64,000 bases of DNA from Numida meleagris (GCF_002078875.1 NC_034412.1:84369491-84433490); one strand, 5' to 3'; shown: positions 1 through 13,184, numbered from the stretch's first letter. The notes: generated by a model not told the origin, from the letters alone. Program-made: numbers and translations.

Positions 1-3000
1 TGTTTGTAAGAAAAAGGCCACAGAAATCTTACAAAATGTTTTGATGCTTATTGACAGATCTTTATTAAAATGTCTTTGTTATCTTCTCAACCAACAATCA
101 TAAATTCAATTTGTTATCGCCAGTATTTTAAGACAGCACAGTAGTTTCTACTTTTTTTTCTTTTATATGTCATATTACGATTAATTCAGTTTTGAGGTTT
201 TGTACCACTGTAGGATGCGATAAGATAATGGTAATACAGATAGACCTAGTTAGGGTGAATCAACCTGCAGATCATTTTTATAAATATTAAAAAGTATCCC
301 CTCCAGACTAATAACGCAGTGGCACATACAGTGCTTGTCATTTGCTTTGCCTGCCAGTGAAATGTTTTGGATGCTTAGGCACAACCAGGCACAAATTAAT
401 CAGGTTTGACTGAGCTACATCCTTGCTAAATCCTTATCTCTGCAACATTGGTTTCAAAGCCTACAGTAGTTATATTTCATATATCTTATCATTATTCAAG
501 GCCCTTTGGGAGAGTACCCTAATTTCATAAACATATTATGCTTTTTTGAAAGGAAAAGTGAAACATATGCTGCAGGGGAACCTTTGTAATTTGTTTTGCT
601 TACAGATATGCTGAACTACTTGTACTTCATCTGCTAAAAAAGAAAAAATTCCCAATGTGCACAATTATTTCCTAGCAAGCCACTGTTACTTTTATTTAAG
701 TAGGTATGTCTATATCTGATTCTCTGAAACCGTGGGCCATTTTCCCCAAGTTTACTTACTGTGCAGCAGAGACCTGGGGTGACACTTACCTGAATTCCAC
801 TTGTGATATTCAGGGTAAATGGAAGAGCTGATGCTGGAGAGTTACTGTTTTCATTAAATAGGGGCAGGAAGTTGTTTGAGCACTGGTAAGCGTAACTGAT
901 GCTGCATAGATTTGTGTGTCAGGATTGATTGACCTGGCCATGTAAGAAAGACTAGGTTCTGGTGGTATAAGCATCTCTACTGCTTGGCCATTGATTAAAC
1001 CACCTTTGGTACAGATTGTCCAGTGCACAAGAGAGGTTACAGGTGCCTTCAATTTAGACATGTGTAAGATGATCTTTGCCTACCTAAATTCCTACTGTCA
1101 TAAAACTTAGGAAAACCTAATTTCTACCCTGTGTCAGATTTGGTTGAAACAGGCAATGTGATTGAAATAGGCGTATTGATTCAAAGGGTGGGGGAAGGGA
1201 TGGCTCTTGACAGATGCAGACAACATAATAACATAAGCCCTGTTCCCTTAGGAAGAAGAATCTAATAAAGAAATCCTGCTCTTCCCCAAACCAAGAAGAG
1301 AGTTGTCAGTTCTACTGAGGTCAGAAACCACAAACCCAGGATGAGCTGCCAGATAAGAATAGATGCAAAAGGGAAGGACCCAAGCACTGCATATCATCCT
1401 TTTACAGGGAGAATGGAGAAGAAAAATCCAGGGAACCAGGGACAAGAAAATCACTCAAAAGTTCTGAAATGAGGAGAGACAGGAGGTACAAGTTTGGGCA
1501 AATCAGATATTAGAAAGGCAGCAAGCTGTGGACCTGGCAACAGTGCTCTGTCTGAGAGAGTGGAATAAACTGGAAAACTCAGCAACATTTGGAAACAATT
1601 GTATTGAATTTATATAGCTCAGAATTCTTGTTATAGCACTCAGGGTGCGACAACAGATAAAACAGACAGCAAGAACATGGATAGCTGGAGTAGGCAAACG
1701 GAACGAGCAAATAGCTGAAATGCTGTCTGCATTAGGGAATGTTACCTCCTTGAAACTAAGCATTTTATCACTTGGGGCTAGAGGACCTGTTGTGTGGTTT
1801 TTTATGTGATGTAGGGAAAAAGTCACGGTTTTCCCACTGTGTCCTCTGTATCACCTTGTAATATCTCTTCTTATTACATTTCATATTTATAGATTTTTAT
1901 GTCCTGCCTTTTCAAATCTTTCCCACTGTTCTGTTTCTCTTGTTTTTGCTAGTTTTTCATCAGTCTGTTTCCCAACTTGCCTGTTCATTTCACGTAAAAT
2001 CAAACTGAAATGCCACTGAAAATGGAAAAAGAACAAGTGTTATTTGATATTATCTTGACTTTTTAACATGCATTTTTCCTTGAATTTTGATTACAATTTT
2101 ATTGATTGCCATTTCCTGTCTTGTCTACATCTGTTGATGTGAATTTGATCACTGTTGTTCATGTGATTAATATTTAGATTAAATGAGGTAGCACAAGGAA
2201 TTTGCCTAGGTTTTGAAAATGTTAAATGACCAAATTATTCAAAAGAAGTGCCACACAGATGGCCTTGGAGAACAGCTATCTCTTTTGGCCCAGGCGGGGC
2301 ACTCAACAATCAGAAGTACAATCCTCTCAGTGTGTGCTAACACTGATCTAAGAAACAGACAAAAGTCTAAAGACAAGATTGCAAGACAAGGGCAAAAAAC
2401 ACCAAACAAACCACTCCCCCAAACAGCAAGCCAAACAAATCAACAAAACAACAAAATTCCCACAAATATCCTCTTCTCCACATTCCTTACTAAATGCTCA
2501 CCATTGTTATTTGATCTTCTCTAGGAAATATGCACAAAATGGGTTCAACTTTTTGAATCAAGATCATACTGGCTCCCTTTGGCTTGGTTTGATCTTGTAC
2601 CACCTCCCTCTCTTTGTTTACTGATCACTTAAATAAGGAATCTGTATGTTCTTACAGCAGTCTCCTGGGCAGTAGGTGTTTGCATTGCTCATTGAATCTA
2701 AATAGCAAACACCCACCAAAACTTCTAACAAAAGGGTAATTGTAGATGCTTGTACTAAGGCAAACTCCTACTTTCCTAACAGGAGGACTCATTTGGGGAG
2801 AAGACAGCAAGCTTTTAAAGGAGTGAATCATAGAAGTGAAGACTGGAATTAGGAGAGGGACAAAGTGATAGAGTCCTGAGCAGTCACAGTTTAGCAAAAG
2901 CAGGAGATCCAGGGAAATAACTTTTTTTTCCCCCAGCTTGTTCCCTAGGACTATGAAAAATGAACTGCACATTGGTGCAAATTGATAATCTGTTCTTCTG

Positions 3001-4035
3001 AACAGAGGCCTTTGGTAGGCTGATGAAGGCTGAGTTTTAAGCTGCCCAGTAAATGTACATGGGCCATAACTCATTATCCATGCTTCTCTGAGAAATCATT
3101 CACCCCACAACTGCAGAAAATTTGGTAAAATGATACTGTGACTTTCTTCAAAAAATAAAATACAAAAATAATGAAAATAAAGTCAAGGGGTTTAAAATAT
3201 GAGTTACCAAATCATTTTCCCGTGTTTTATTTTTATAGATCAGACTCTGCTTCTGAAGAAACAGGCAGCAGGTAACTAGCAGCAGAGAGCCAGCACTCCC
3301 ACCTGTCACTGCTAGTGCCTGCTGTGTAGGGAAATGCCAGCCTGCCAAAAGCCAGCTAAAAGCTCAAGGTGGCAAACTACTCCTAAAGGCTGTGAAATAT
3401 TGGAAGAAAACAGAAATATGAAAGGGCAAAAGCCTTTCACTGTTGTGCTTGTGCATGCAGAAGGACTTCTCTCAAAAAAATCTTTGAATCTTTTCTTTCA
3501 AAATAATTTTCAAAGCATTTTGTAGAATACTGCTGTGAACTCTAGAGGGTGCGAAACATACCTATCTTTTGTTTGTATTTTGCAAAACAGCAAATTATTC
3601 ACCAGGGCCTGATTCTGCTCACAGCAGTAACAGTGGCTGACATGCTTTCAGTGTGGAAGCTTTACCTGGGCTCTGCTGGTGTTGGGTGCTTCAGGTGGCG
3701 TAACTGATAGTGGTGAAATGGAACAATTAACTAACTGAAGTTGGGATCTGGTGCTTTGTTTGAAGAAGATCCAACATACACACCTAGAACACTGGAATTA
3801 TATTCAATTTCATCCAATTTCCATTATGTGACAGTAATCCACACCATAGCATGCTCAGCTGTAAGGTGCCCTCCAGCAGGCACATACTGCACAAATCTTC
3901 CTATCCATCAGTCTCTTCCTAGTCTCCCATCACTGGAAACCCATGAAGACTGATGTAATTTCCAGTCTTTTCAGTTTTTTTAACCTACTAAGTAGGCTGA
4001 AAGTAAGGCTCCCCAGCAAATATTAAATGAACCTC
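1..4035. other. Unique AT-rich non-coding stretch
   Basis: I see no recognisable gene or repeat family here. Open frames occur on both strands, the longest being 140 codons on the minus strand at 2652-3074. None shows a domain, a plausible pair of splice sites or a coding-like composition. A local A/C-rich patch near 2390-2460 is low-complexity sequence. Intergenic or intronic DNA is the simplest reading. Confidence 0.6.
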
Positions 4036-4039
4036 TAGA

Positions 4040-4186
4040 CATGTTCATTGTGGTCAAGGAACATTTAGACGTTGTGTTGAGGGACATGGTTTAGTGGGGT
4101 TATATTGGTGGTAGGTGGATTGTTGGACTGGATGATCTTGTAGGTCTTCTCCGACCTTGGTGATTCTATGATTATATGATTCTACG
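4040..4186 (+). repeat. CR1 LINE 3' end fragment
   Basis: This is the 3' tail of a chicken-repeat-1 (CR1) non-LTR retrotransposon in plus orientation. The sequence runs through GGGACATGGTTTAGTGGGG, a GGACTGGATGATCTTGTAGG block and a closing GATTCTATGATTATATGATT, the degenerate octamer repeat that ends avian CR1 copies. Only the 3' untranslated end survives, as expected for a 5'-truncated insertion made by target-primed reverse transcription. It carries no coding capacity. A related end lies in the opposite orientation near 55.6 kb. Confidence 0.85.
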
Positions 4187-4189
4187 TGG

Positions 4190-5885
4190 CCTTTTGCTTC
4201 AGGGTTTTTCCTCCCTTGGTATTCATGGAGGCTGTGGATAAACTACCAGGGGCTCCATCTATAACATAGCATTGCCTCCCATCCTGTTTCCAGCATCTAG
4301 ACACTTTTATGAAAGTACGTGCAAGCAGAGCTGCCTCTAACAGTGACAAATCCTTCTAAAGAGTATCACACAAGGAAAATATAAGCATCTCTTACTACAT
4401 ATTAGTGATGAAGTGGATAGTTACACTTCATTATATGTTAAGTATGTATGTTAAGTACAATTGTATGGTAGGAGGCCTTTGGAAAAAAAATAACGTGTGA
4501 CAAGGAATAACTTGCATATCAGAACTGCTCTAGTGGGCTCTGACATTTCATTTTGTTAGGATTTCTTTTTCTTACAGTTCTATGAACCAACCTAATGGCA
4601 CACACTTAGACATGTAGATCCTCAATTCAGTCAGGTACAGAAGTGGAATCCATGATTTATAGCTGCAAACAAATGAAAAAGCAGAAGGAAGAAAAATATT
4701 TCTAAAGCACTGATGTTTAACTAAATTGAGGTATACTGATCATATTTGGGTGCACTGAGATTAGAGTCATTCTCTTATTTTCCCAGTACTATGGTTCACA
4801 TCTGTCAGCTTGCATAAGCACTGGCACCATGTCCTCTTAATTTCTACATATGCTTTGCCTCCTCATTCCTCATACCCGGTTTCCTTGGAAGAATGACCAA
4901 CTGCTTCTTCCTTAGCAGAGCAAGCAGTCCAACTTTCTCTCACATTCAGGAAACAGCAGATTCACCTTTCCCATATTTTTCTTCTCAAAGGGCCATCAAT
5001 CAGCTGTCATTCTCTTCAGAATTTTGTAAAAGGGAAGTGACATGCTTCCAAGATACCTTCCATGCAGTTCACTCCCATCACAAATTTCAATCTTATCTCC
5101 ACTGGCTATCAGGAGTTTACTCAGCATTTCTGGTTGAACTGGAGGGTCTAATTCTAACTTCAGCACGTGTAACACTCTAAGTAGTTACATTTGGCAGCAC
5201 AGTAGCAGACTGGGAAACTCCATCAGAACATATTTGACATAGTATTACAAGCCTTACAAGTTTCCCGTTCAATAACATGGTTTGAGAGGACATCAGATAC
5301 AGCTGAAGTTACAAGAAAAAAGGGGATGACGATGTACTTTGAAGAGGAATCTAAATTAGATGGAAGTCTCGAGGTGGAATGAATGCTTGCTAGAGTGTTT
5401 TTGGTGTCCAGTATGCTCTGTGGGGATTAATAACAGCAGGTATATAGATTACAGAAAACAGAACCATTTCAAAATTGAAAGAACATTTTCACTAAAATAT
5501 TGATGAAAATATGTTTTCAGATCTTCTGCACTAAAAGCTTTCCAACCAACTCTAATAGCAGGCAATAGAGCTGAGTGTATTGAACTAGAACAATGGAATT
5601 ATTCCTATGATACATGCTATTTAAGAATGAAGAAGTATTGGAGTTCACTTGCAGAATGACAATGACCTCAGAACTAATAATATCACAAAGAAATATTTAG
5701 ATAGGTTGGAGTTGATTAACACAACTGGTAGACAAAAGACAACCTATAACAAAGACAGATACAGAATATACAATGCAATTCTGTTTTCAAGACAATTACA
5801 TAACTCTTGACCTCCTTATAGTTTTTTTTTTGTTTTAAGGCTATTTCTCCCATGTATACTTAAAGTGACAGTTGCCTGTCACACA
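4190..5885. other. Unique non-coding stretch
   Basis: No gene or recognisable repeat is seen. A 95-codon plus-strand open frame at 4893-5180 has no recognisable motif and no convincing splice context, so I treat it as a chance frame. Confidence 0.55.
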
Positions 5886-5888
5886 AAA

Positions 5889-5950
5889 CAAATTACAGAA
5901 TCACAGAATGGCAGGGGTTGGAAGGGAACTCAAGAGATCATTAAGTCATA
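5889..5950 (-). repeat. CR1 LINE 3' end, very short
   Basis: The plus strand reads AGAATCACAGAATGGCAGGG followed by TTGGAAGGGAACTCAAGAGA and TCATTAAGTC. This is the reverse complement of the CR1 3' terminus, so the element is on the minus strand. Only about 60 bp are recognisable. The body is absent because of strong 5' truncation or decay. Confidence 0.85.
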
Positions 5951-6834
5951 CAAAGGCAGCAATTAAGCAGTGTTTTTCCCTGATGTTAAGACCATGGATT
6001 TTATCTTTCTTTACATGCTTCAGAAAGAAGTCCACCATTTTGTCACATTTCCATCAGACAGAATAATCTTCACATTTCTAAACAAGTCTGTGGGAGAGTG
6101 CTAGTAAAAAAAGTTGAAAATAAAGTGACAAAATATGTGAAGTATACACCACTCTTCATCTAAGAAGTGACTACATGCCAATTTGCTATGGGATATTTGG
6201 AGTGTTATCAATGGACACCTACTCTTCACTAAAAAATGAAAAGAGTAATATGAAGATTTCTTTGTTCTGAAGTAATACAAAAGGTAGATGTGTACAGAGT
6301 TTGCTTGTACTTCTAAGCAATTTATTATAGCATTCAGAATACTCAGATTATGAGAAAAATTAATTCATTAGAGACAACAGGCTGAATTATTGAGAGATTT
6401 ATGGGTTTGATTTTTAAATAATAATTCATACCTTCTGCACTTCAGACCCCAAAATTGCCAAGTAATTTTCAGAATTGGCATTTAAATTATTCAATTGCTT
6501 CAGGAAATTTCTATTTTAGCAACTAGATCAAAATGAGAATTAAAAAATTAAACATAGGAAATGGTTCACATTTCTCCTCTCCTAGATTTACTGGCATGGA
6601 AACTGAGATTAATACTCTGAAAATGAGGTAGTGCATCCAATACAATATTTACATCCTTTAAAAATGTGGATATTGGCATTGTCAGTAGCCTATGTACTTA
6701 TTTATTTAGCTTGACATCTGATCTTGATTACATATGAAAAAAGACAGGAAAATAAATCAGAGTTGTTAACAATTCTGTTTTGAAACAAAGAAAATCAGGG
6801 TTCATTGCTGGGAAAGTGATTGATCAGCACTTAC
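5951..6834. other. Unique AT-rich stretch
   Basis: This is very AT-rich sequence with short open frames only. No repeat family or gene is recognised. Confidence 0.5.
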
Positions 6835-6965
6835 TGGGATCAATAACAATCACAGGAAGTGCTGTGTTGATCATGAAGTGATTTTCTCTCTCACTGAAAG
6901 TGTCCATGAAAACCAACTTTGATTCATTCTGTACTAGCATATCAAAATCCAAATGCATTTTTAGA
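6835..6965 (-). CDS. Candidate internal coding exon, gene unknown
   Basis: On the minus strand a 131-bp segment is bounded by a strong pyrimidine-rich acceptor (TTTCCTATTTTTTGCTTTTACAG) at its right edge and a consensus GTAAGT donor (complement at 6829-6834). Only one of the three frames is open through it. That frame enters in phase 2 and leaves in phase 1, and the peptide includes ESKLVFMDTFSERENHF. The same frame stays open further right, to 7237, so a longer exon using another acceptor (for example at about 7170) is possible. I do not recognise the protein. In 64 kb of AT-rich DNA an open frame of this size near good splice sites can arise by chance, so this remains a candidate. No partner exon was found nearby. 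An open frame at 8307-8508 on the same strand has a good acceptor but ends in a stop. Confidence 0.25.
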
Positions 6966-8607
6966 CTGTAAAAGCAAAAAATAGGAAAATCAACTTTGTA
7001 AAATTTGTAACCATTTGTAAATACAAGTAATTCGTATGTATTTTTATGAGGAATTACAGCAAGTTCAAACTTCACATGCTCTTTTCTTAAATGCCAGTTA
7101 TGGATTGTAATGTTCATCAACTCTCTGATGTTTATCCACTGAACAGTTTGAAATATTGTGGCTGCAATCCAAGCAACAGGAGACTGCAGAAACATTTGGT
7201 TTATGATTCTGAAGACACAGAATGTTGCAAAGAACACATCATGTCACTATTTATAAAACAAGTATACTTAAAAAAAAAAAATACCTTCACAAAGATTTAA
7301 TTTATAACTGTGGAAAGCCAGAAACTGAAAGATAATCTGATAGCCCCTCTATTTAAACTGTGAGCAGCATTGAAAAGTTTTCATGAGATCAAATGCCCTT
7401 CAATTTTTATTTTTACAGTAGTAATATCTCACTTGCTCTTCACCTACGTTGGAAAGAAGCATTTAAGGAAAATGATTTCAATAATAAGTTAGCTAGCCAT
7501 ATTCTGACTTTTCCATTTCAGAGTTGTTTCTGACTGTTCAACTTTCATAATATTACAGAACATTTTAGAACTATGTTTGTGCACAGTTTTGCAAATTGTA
7601 CTATTTCTATAAAAAGCAAACACTTTCTCTGAGATACCAGTATTATTTCAGTTCATTTTTTCTTTACAACTGTAAAACAACATAGTTAACTTCCTTTCTA
7701 AGCAGCATTCAAACACTTTCCTATTGTACCCAGATTTTGAATTTGCCAAGCAAAAGGTTATAACTTCCATAGTCTGCTGGAGTGTAAGCAGATAAGAGTT
7801 TTCCTGGTGATTTTTTTCCCCCTCATTATTTAACCTTTTTTTTTCCAAGTTCAAATATTTAAATATTTCCACTGGAACAGCACATATTTCTTTGTTGTTT
7901 CTTAGATTATATAATTTGAGCATGTTACCAAAGTATGTTGATCTGTTGCTCATGGTTCAGTGTAAGAAATCTTTGAGTTTTTGGAAGTAGTTCTCTTGCA
8001 AATCTTTGTTTTTTTTCTGATTTTTTTTTTAATATTAAATCACATCTCTCTAATTTGTCTGCCATTTTCCAGGGTCTGCTTTTGCTTTAGCATTGCTTTT
8101 TCTGCACTCAGTCAGTTGACTTGGCATGTCCCTTCAGCAATGTTCTTTCTTGTAATTTTCTTAGTTCGTTTAGCAGCTCAGAGTTGCTGGCGTATTTTTT
8201 TAGACTTTCTTTTTTGAAAAGAAAATACTACTTTGTTGTTTTTTTTTTTGAGGTCAGAATTCAGTTTCCTTCTTTTCCTTTTTTTCTGCTCAGTGGGGAA
8301 TGCACTTTACTGTCCTGCTTTTCTCATTCTTTTATTGCAGTACACTATGACCGAAAGTATGGCCCAATACATCTGTTTCCCTTGTTGAATTGGTGAAAAT
8401 ATCTGCCTAAAGTATGACTCTTGGTTGTTTTTTAGCTGCTCAGCTTGGTCATTGCAGTTGGGAAGTACAATATCTAGCTTTCTGGAGATCATTTCCAGAT
8501 TTAACTCACTGAAAAAAAATACATGAAAAAGAATGGAATAGGAACTATATGGTACCTATGTGAGATGACCCAAACAGAATTGAACAGAAAATTAAGTTTT
8601 GCACAAA
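6966..8607. other. Non-coding stretch with T-rich tracts
   Basis: Apart from the open frame continuing to 7237 on the minus strand, no gene is recognised. The part from 7960 to 8300 is strongly T-rich on the plus strand and yields overlapping Phe/Leu-rich chance frames. Confidence 0.5.
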
Positions 8608-8612
8608 GAAAC
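8608..8612. repeat. Left target-site duplication of solo LTR
   Basis: GAAAC directly precedes the LTR terminus TGTCA. The identical pentamer follows the other terminus at 9121-9125, so this is the integration duplication. Confidence 0.9.
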
Positions 8613-9120
8613 TGTCAACGGTTTACGGGCGTTCGGCCCGGTTTCGTGACGAAGGGGACGGGGGATCCACAGGTCCACGCCCCAGGAAAAGGGGAAAAGG
8701 GTAAGGAGATGGCCCTGAGAGCAAAGAACAGCGGCAACAATCTGAGGAGAAACAAACTAATTTACTAAATAAGATATCGGAATGCAAAACAACACACTAT
8801 AATACAATATAATTACAATTTAAGCTGATAAATCCAATACAGAGAGAGAGAATGTCCCAGAATCAAGGTAGGCCTTACTCTACTACCGACAGTAAGACGG
8901 CTGGAGAGCGAGGTGCTGCCAAGACGAGAGATGGGCGGAAAAGGGGAACGCAAGTTTTTATACTGCAAGCTTTTATCTTTTCCCTCCGGCTGGAAATGGT
9001 AACAGAGGAGCAAAGTACCGTGGGGACTGTAGTAGTCCTTCTCTTCTGAGAACCAGGTACATCCACTACATGATGTTATGATGTGGAATACCAATAACCG
9101 AAAATCACAAAACCATGACA
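8613..9120 (-). mobile_element. Solo LTR of an avian endogenous retrovirus
   Basis: This 508-bp element has perfect 5-bp inverted termini, TGTCA at the left and TGACA at the right, and is flanked by an exact 5-bp duplication GAAAC. It is therefore a complete single LTR left by recombination between the two LTRs of a provirus. No internal retroviral sequence is present. Minus orientation is inferred from the TATA box (TATAAAAA, complement at 8955-8962), which places U3 at the right side. An AGTAAA at 8761-8766 (complement) is a possible variant polyadenylation signal. A 5-bp duplication is usual for ERVL-like elements (ERVK gives 6, ERV1 gives 4), so I lean to an ERVL-type LTR. The left end keeps many CpG sites (8619-8683), unlike the CpG-poor surroundings, which suggests a fairly young insertion. 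The exact family name is not assigned. Confidence 0.88.
8955..8962 (-). promoter_or_regulatory. TATA box in the solo LTR
   Basis: TATAAAAA on the minus strand lies about 160 bp from the U3 end of the LTR, a usual position for a retroviral core promoter. Transcription would start around 8930 and run leftward. Whether it is active cannot be seen from sequence. Confidence 0.55.
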
Positions 9121-9125
9121 GAAAC
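9121..9125. repeat. Right target-site duplication of solo LTR
   Basis: GAAAC, identical to 8608-8612, immediately follows the TGACA terminus. Confidence 0.9.
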
Positions 9126-9383
9126 AAAAGTCCTGCTATTTCAAACTATTGCACATGCTTACCTCTTATTGATAGAGTATCTTCCAACTTATCATCTCTC
9201 AGCTTTGGATCCATACTTTGACATGGTTTGAGAAGGTCATACACAGTACATAGTGGTGAATATACCTTAACATACTTGTTATGATATTTACTACATTCAG
9301 AATCAAATAAAATTTCACAGAAGACGTGTGGTGTGGATCTTCTGCTTTATGCATAATATACCAGTCATATTTATTAACTACAA

Positions 9384-9478
9384 CATGATCTAGTAGATGG
9401 CAACCCTGCCCACAGCAGGGGTTTAGGAACTAGATTATCTTACAGATCCCTTCCAATCCAAGCCATTCTGTGATTTTT
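9384..9478 (+). repeat. CR1 LINE 3' end fragment
   Basis: A plus-oriented CR1 tail: CCTGCCCACAGCAGGGGTTT, then GGAACTAGATTATCTTACAG, then ATCCCTTCCAATCCAAGCCA and TTCTGTGATT. This matches the usual avian CR1 3' region with scattered substitutions. The fragment is only about 95 bp, 5'-truncated and non-coding. Confidence 0.85.
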
Positions 9479-9479
9479 A

Positions 9480-12400
9480 ATATTTCTAACATGTATCATT
9501 AATGTAATTAGTGTATTACAGGTATGACAACTACATTTTCAAATAACATCCTATTTTGTGTTCTAACTAGTATTGAAATTTTCAGATAGAGGTAAATTCT
9601 CTTTGTCACTCCTTGTGTGTGTGAAGCCTGGTATAGAGGTGGCATAAAATAAACCTGTGAATGAATTAACAAATATTTTCAGTATACTCAAACTTGAAAA
9701 AAGTAAAGAAAAAAATTTAATTCCTTTCTGTATTACATATTTATAGGGGAAAACAGTATTTAGAATATGTATGTATCTCAAGAAAAAAGTTTAGATGAGA
9801 TTTTAAGACACAAACATATAATTAACATGCTAAAGTACAACAAACCTACAAATGAAGAGTGGCAACACTGGTGCACATTGTGCATTCATCATTCCCGTTA
9901 AGTCCTTTATTCTTTTCTAAAGAGCAGTGAGTAGTGTATATGGAAAATGAGGGAAGAATAATTCTCTTCTCATTCTTTGCTTCCTATTTGCTGCATGGGA
10001 AAGGTGAGAACCTGGTTCTACCTAGGCCATTGCTTAGTCAAGTCAGCATGGGCACATGGTTCGGAAATGCCCAGTATGACACCCCAGCACAGCCTTGAAG
10101 GTGGTGGGGTAATCATCACTGCTAGTTATGTTGGGGCTTTCCATCAATGACATCCTGCTGCGTCAGGTTTTGAGTCTCAGAGCGCTACAAAACTACTTGA
10201 GATACACTTTCAAAAAAGTCTTAAAAGGTGAATGGACACCTCATCTTTGTCATCTCTCATGTTTTCTCTTTCTCCAATTCATTTTTATCTTCATGTTCAA
10301 CTAAAGAAAATTTCACCTCATCAACGGAAAACCAAAGTGAGACAAGGGATTGTGATATGGAGCTTTGCTGATTGGTACCAAATCAGAGCACAGATTTCTC
10401 AGTGGCAATGTCCAGAAAAGTCCCTCTCCTATCATTTCTACTGAACTGCAGCATCACTACAACCAGGCACTGATCCCAACGAATGCTTCAGGCCACCCAG
10501 ATCTGTGGCTAAAATACAGAAAAGGTTACTGCTTGTGTAACACTGGAGACAGTTGCAGAATTTATAGAAGTTGAACAGACCGTTTAAGGCACCAACTTCA
10601 GTTAGATACAATTAGAAGACTTGTAACCTATACCATTTTGTCCTTATTTCAAGTTTTATTAGTTTTGAATTTGTTAACTTTGTCACCTTAATTAATAGGG
10701 CTTCTGTTGCTTTGATAAAGGCTGTAGATCAGACAGCAGGCATCAAGAAACAAATGTACAGTATGCAACTTACTGCTTCCATTATTTCTGTTGATCTTTT
10801 GGGCATTTTTTTCCCCACTGAAGGATTACAACTACTGAAGGTCTTCTGATTATTTTTTTTTAATTATGTCTTTATCTCTCTACATAGTTGTATTCATATA
10901 GTTGATGTTACATTTCAGATTTTATTAATTCTATACAGGTTAGATTCAACTCAGATTGATTTTACACAGGTTCAATTTTCATACCCTGATTCTTCTGGAT
11001 ATGAAAAATATCTGCGTTCATTTCTTGAAGTTAAATTTTCTTACGCTAATTTATAATAACAAATACATGTTTTTGAAAGGTTTTAATTACCTTGAAAATC
11101 CTATAAGAGATTATGGCAAGGTTTATAGACAAAGCAATACATTAGTGAAATAACTTTTTTTAAAGAAATCATTATTATTTATTAGTAGATATGATTTCAA
11201 GGCAGGCCTAAGTGTTGGATGCTTAGCACTCCAGTCTTGATTGTGTTACTATTAAGTTACAAAAATAAAAAAAGTCAGAGAAAGTGCTCTCCTAACACAG
11301 TAAAGTACTTGGTTTTATCTATTTTCCCATAGAGGAGTCATTCTTTGGGGTAGGTTCAGATATTTCTTATATAAGCAGATACAGTTTTAAAATCTGTGTA
11401 GGTAAAGAAAACAAGGCATTTGAATCTTAACTGATGTTTCAAATGGATTGTATCACTTTTTATCATTTGAAATGGTTATGTAATTAGGTAATTAAGGTGT
11501 GTTTTAGATCATGGGAAATATACATGAAATTCTGCAGTATTTTTTTAAATAAATATGAATAATTCTAATTTACTGTTAATAATGGTTTCAGTGTCACTAA
11601 AGGACCCTGGAAAGATGATCAATTGTTCTGTTTAAATTGAGTACAAATACCCGTGTATAGGTAACTGAACATTGCAACTAGTTAGGACAATATTATTGAC
11701 AGTCAACACTTAAAGTACTGTTTTTTTACACAATGATTTATCTATTTGAGTGTTTAGTTTGGTTAACTTCACAAGTTTTTTTTACTTTTGAATATGTTTG
11801 TCTGAAAAAGTAATGTACAGTCTTGCATATAAACTTTTCTCCCTCTTGATAACAATGATGTGTAAATCTCCAAAATGAAATAATTTTGCAATACATTATA
11901 CAGAGATGCATCTCAGTGCAGCTTTCCAAATAATTTTTTTGAGTGACTCACTGAGTGAATTAATAACAGCTGAGTAGATACAACAGCCCCTTGGTCAAAC
12001 ATTGATAATGAGACATTGAATGACACTTAAAATGAAAGACACTATGGTAAGCTTTTCATGAGCTAGTTGTTCTCAGCAATTTCATTTTACACAAATGAAA
12101 AATATTATTTTCTTTCCTTGACTTCAAAGGGAAATTCAGCCATGTTTTCTTGATTCAATTGAAATTTATAATTTTTTTTGGACAGAATTATAAAGGTACT
12201 TTACGTATTTGTACAAAGTAGCTTAGATAACTAGACAGTGATTTGTTGATGAAATTCAGTTACTGCAAAGTACCATTTAACAACAAATTGTAACTTCCAT
12301 AAATTATGTAAAAAGCACACACTTCAGGATTATTTATATTCTGCTTTTACATATTTTCCAAATTACACTGTTATTTGACTTGTCCACTTTCAATAAAATA

Positions 12401-13184
12401 TAAGGATAAATAAGGGTCATATATATAAAGAGGGTGAATTTTTTTTTTTGTATAATGAAAAAAAGAGATCCTATAAATTAAGCCAAAATGGCAAAAGCAT
12501 CCTCAATTTAGTTCCGGAATCTTCCCTGCTTTCTGGATTATCTCTATTCCATGACGATTCTTCAGTGATCTATAAAAGTTAATAGACTAGAAAATGGGCT
12601 GTGCCATCTGTTGTAGTTGTGATGACTTCATTAGTCTTTACCTGAAAATTTCAGTGTAGTTCTTAAACAGAATCACTGATATCTGTAAGTATATATGACT
12701 CGCCTGTTTGCAGTATTTTCCTTCAATTTTCAAGATTACCAAGTATTTCACCTTCTTGTAAAGAGTAATATCTAAATTTTTATAATGCTAAAAATAATCC
12801 AGAGCATTATAAGGAAAGAACATTTGTGTTAAACCAGACTCACTGAGTGCACTTTGTCTCTCATGTATTTCAAATAGGCTTTGAACACTCACCTACCTAG
12901 TGAAATGAATGCCTCAGAATTCTCCTAGATTCTAAGTCCCAATTGAAAAAATACAGGTCTACAGATACAGTGCAGCTTTGTTCCTTATAATTTGGGAAAA
13001 GTCAGCTGTAGCCAGAAAGGACACAGTAATTTAAGTAGGCAGCAACTCTGAGGGAAGATAGTTATTCTTCTGTGAAGTAGATTAACTACTTGAAGGCACA
13101 AGAAACAAGTTTCAAAAAGCTTCTCAATACATTCTTTTTCAAATCAGTAGCTAATCTAATTCCTGAGTAGGCCAACCCCTGAAG
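9480..13184. other. Unique AT-rich non-coding stretch
   Basis: No gene, RNA or repeat family is recognised over about 3.7 kb. Open frames are all below 75 codons. Several patches (10850-11180, 11990-12480) are extremely AT-rich. Confidence 0.6.

Noticed and set aside
2652..3074. 140-codon minus-strand open frame
   Set aside because: No motif or coding-like context. Consistent with chance.
8307..8508. Minus-strand open frame with a good acceptor (TTTTTTTTCAG) that could be an exon upstream of the 6.9-kb candidate
   Set aside because: It ends in a TAA stop with no convincing donor, so it cannot splice on to the candidate exon. As a terminal exon it is unsupported.
8813..9127. Three overlapping open frames of 63-104 codons
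   Set aside because: They lie inside the solo LTR, which does not code for protein.
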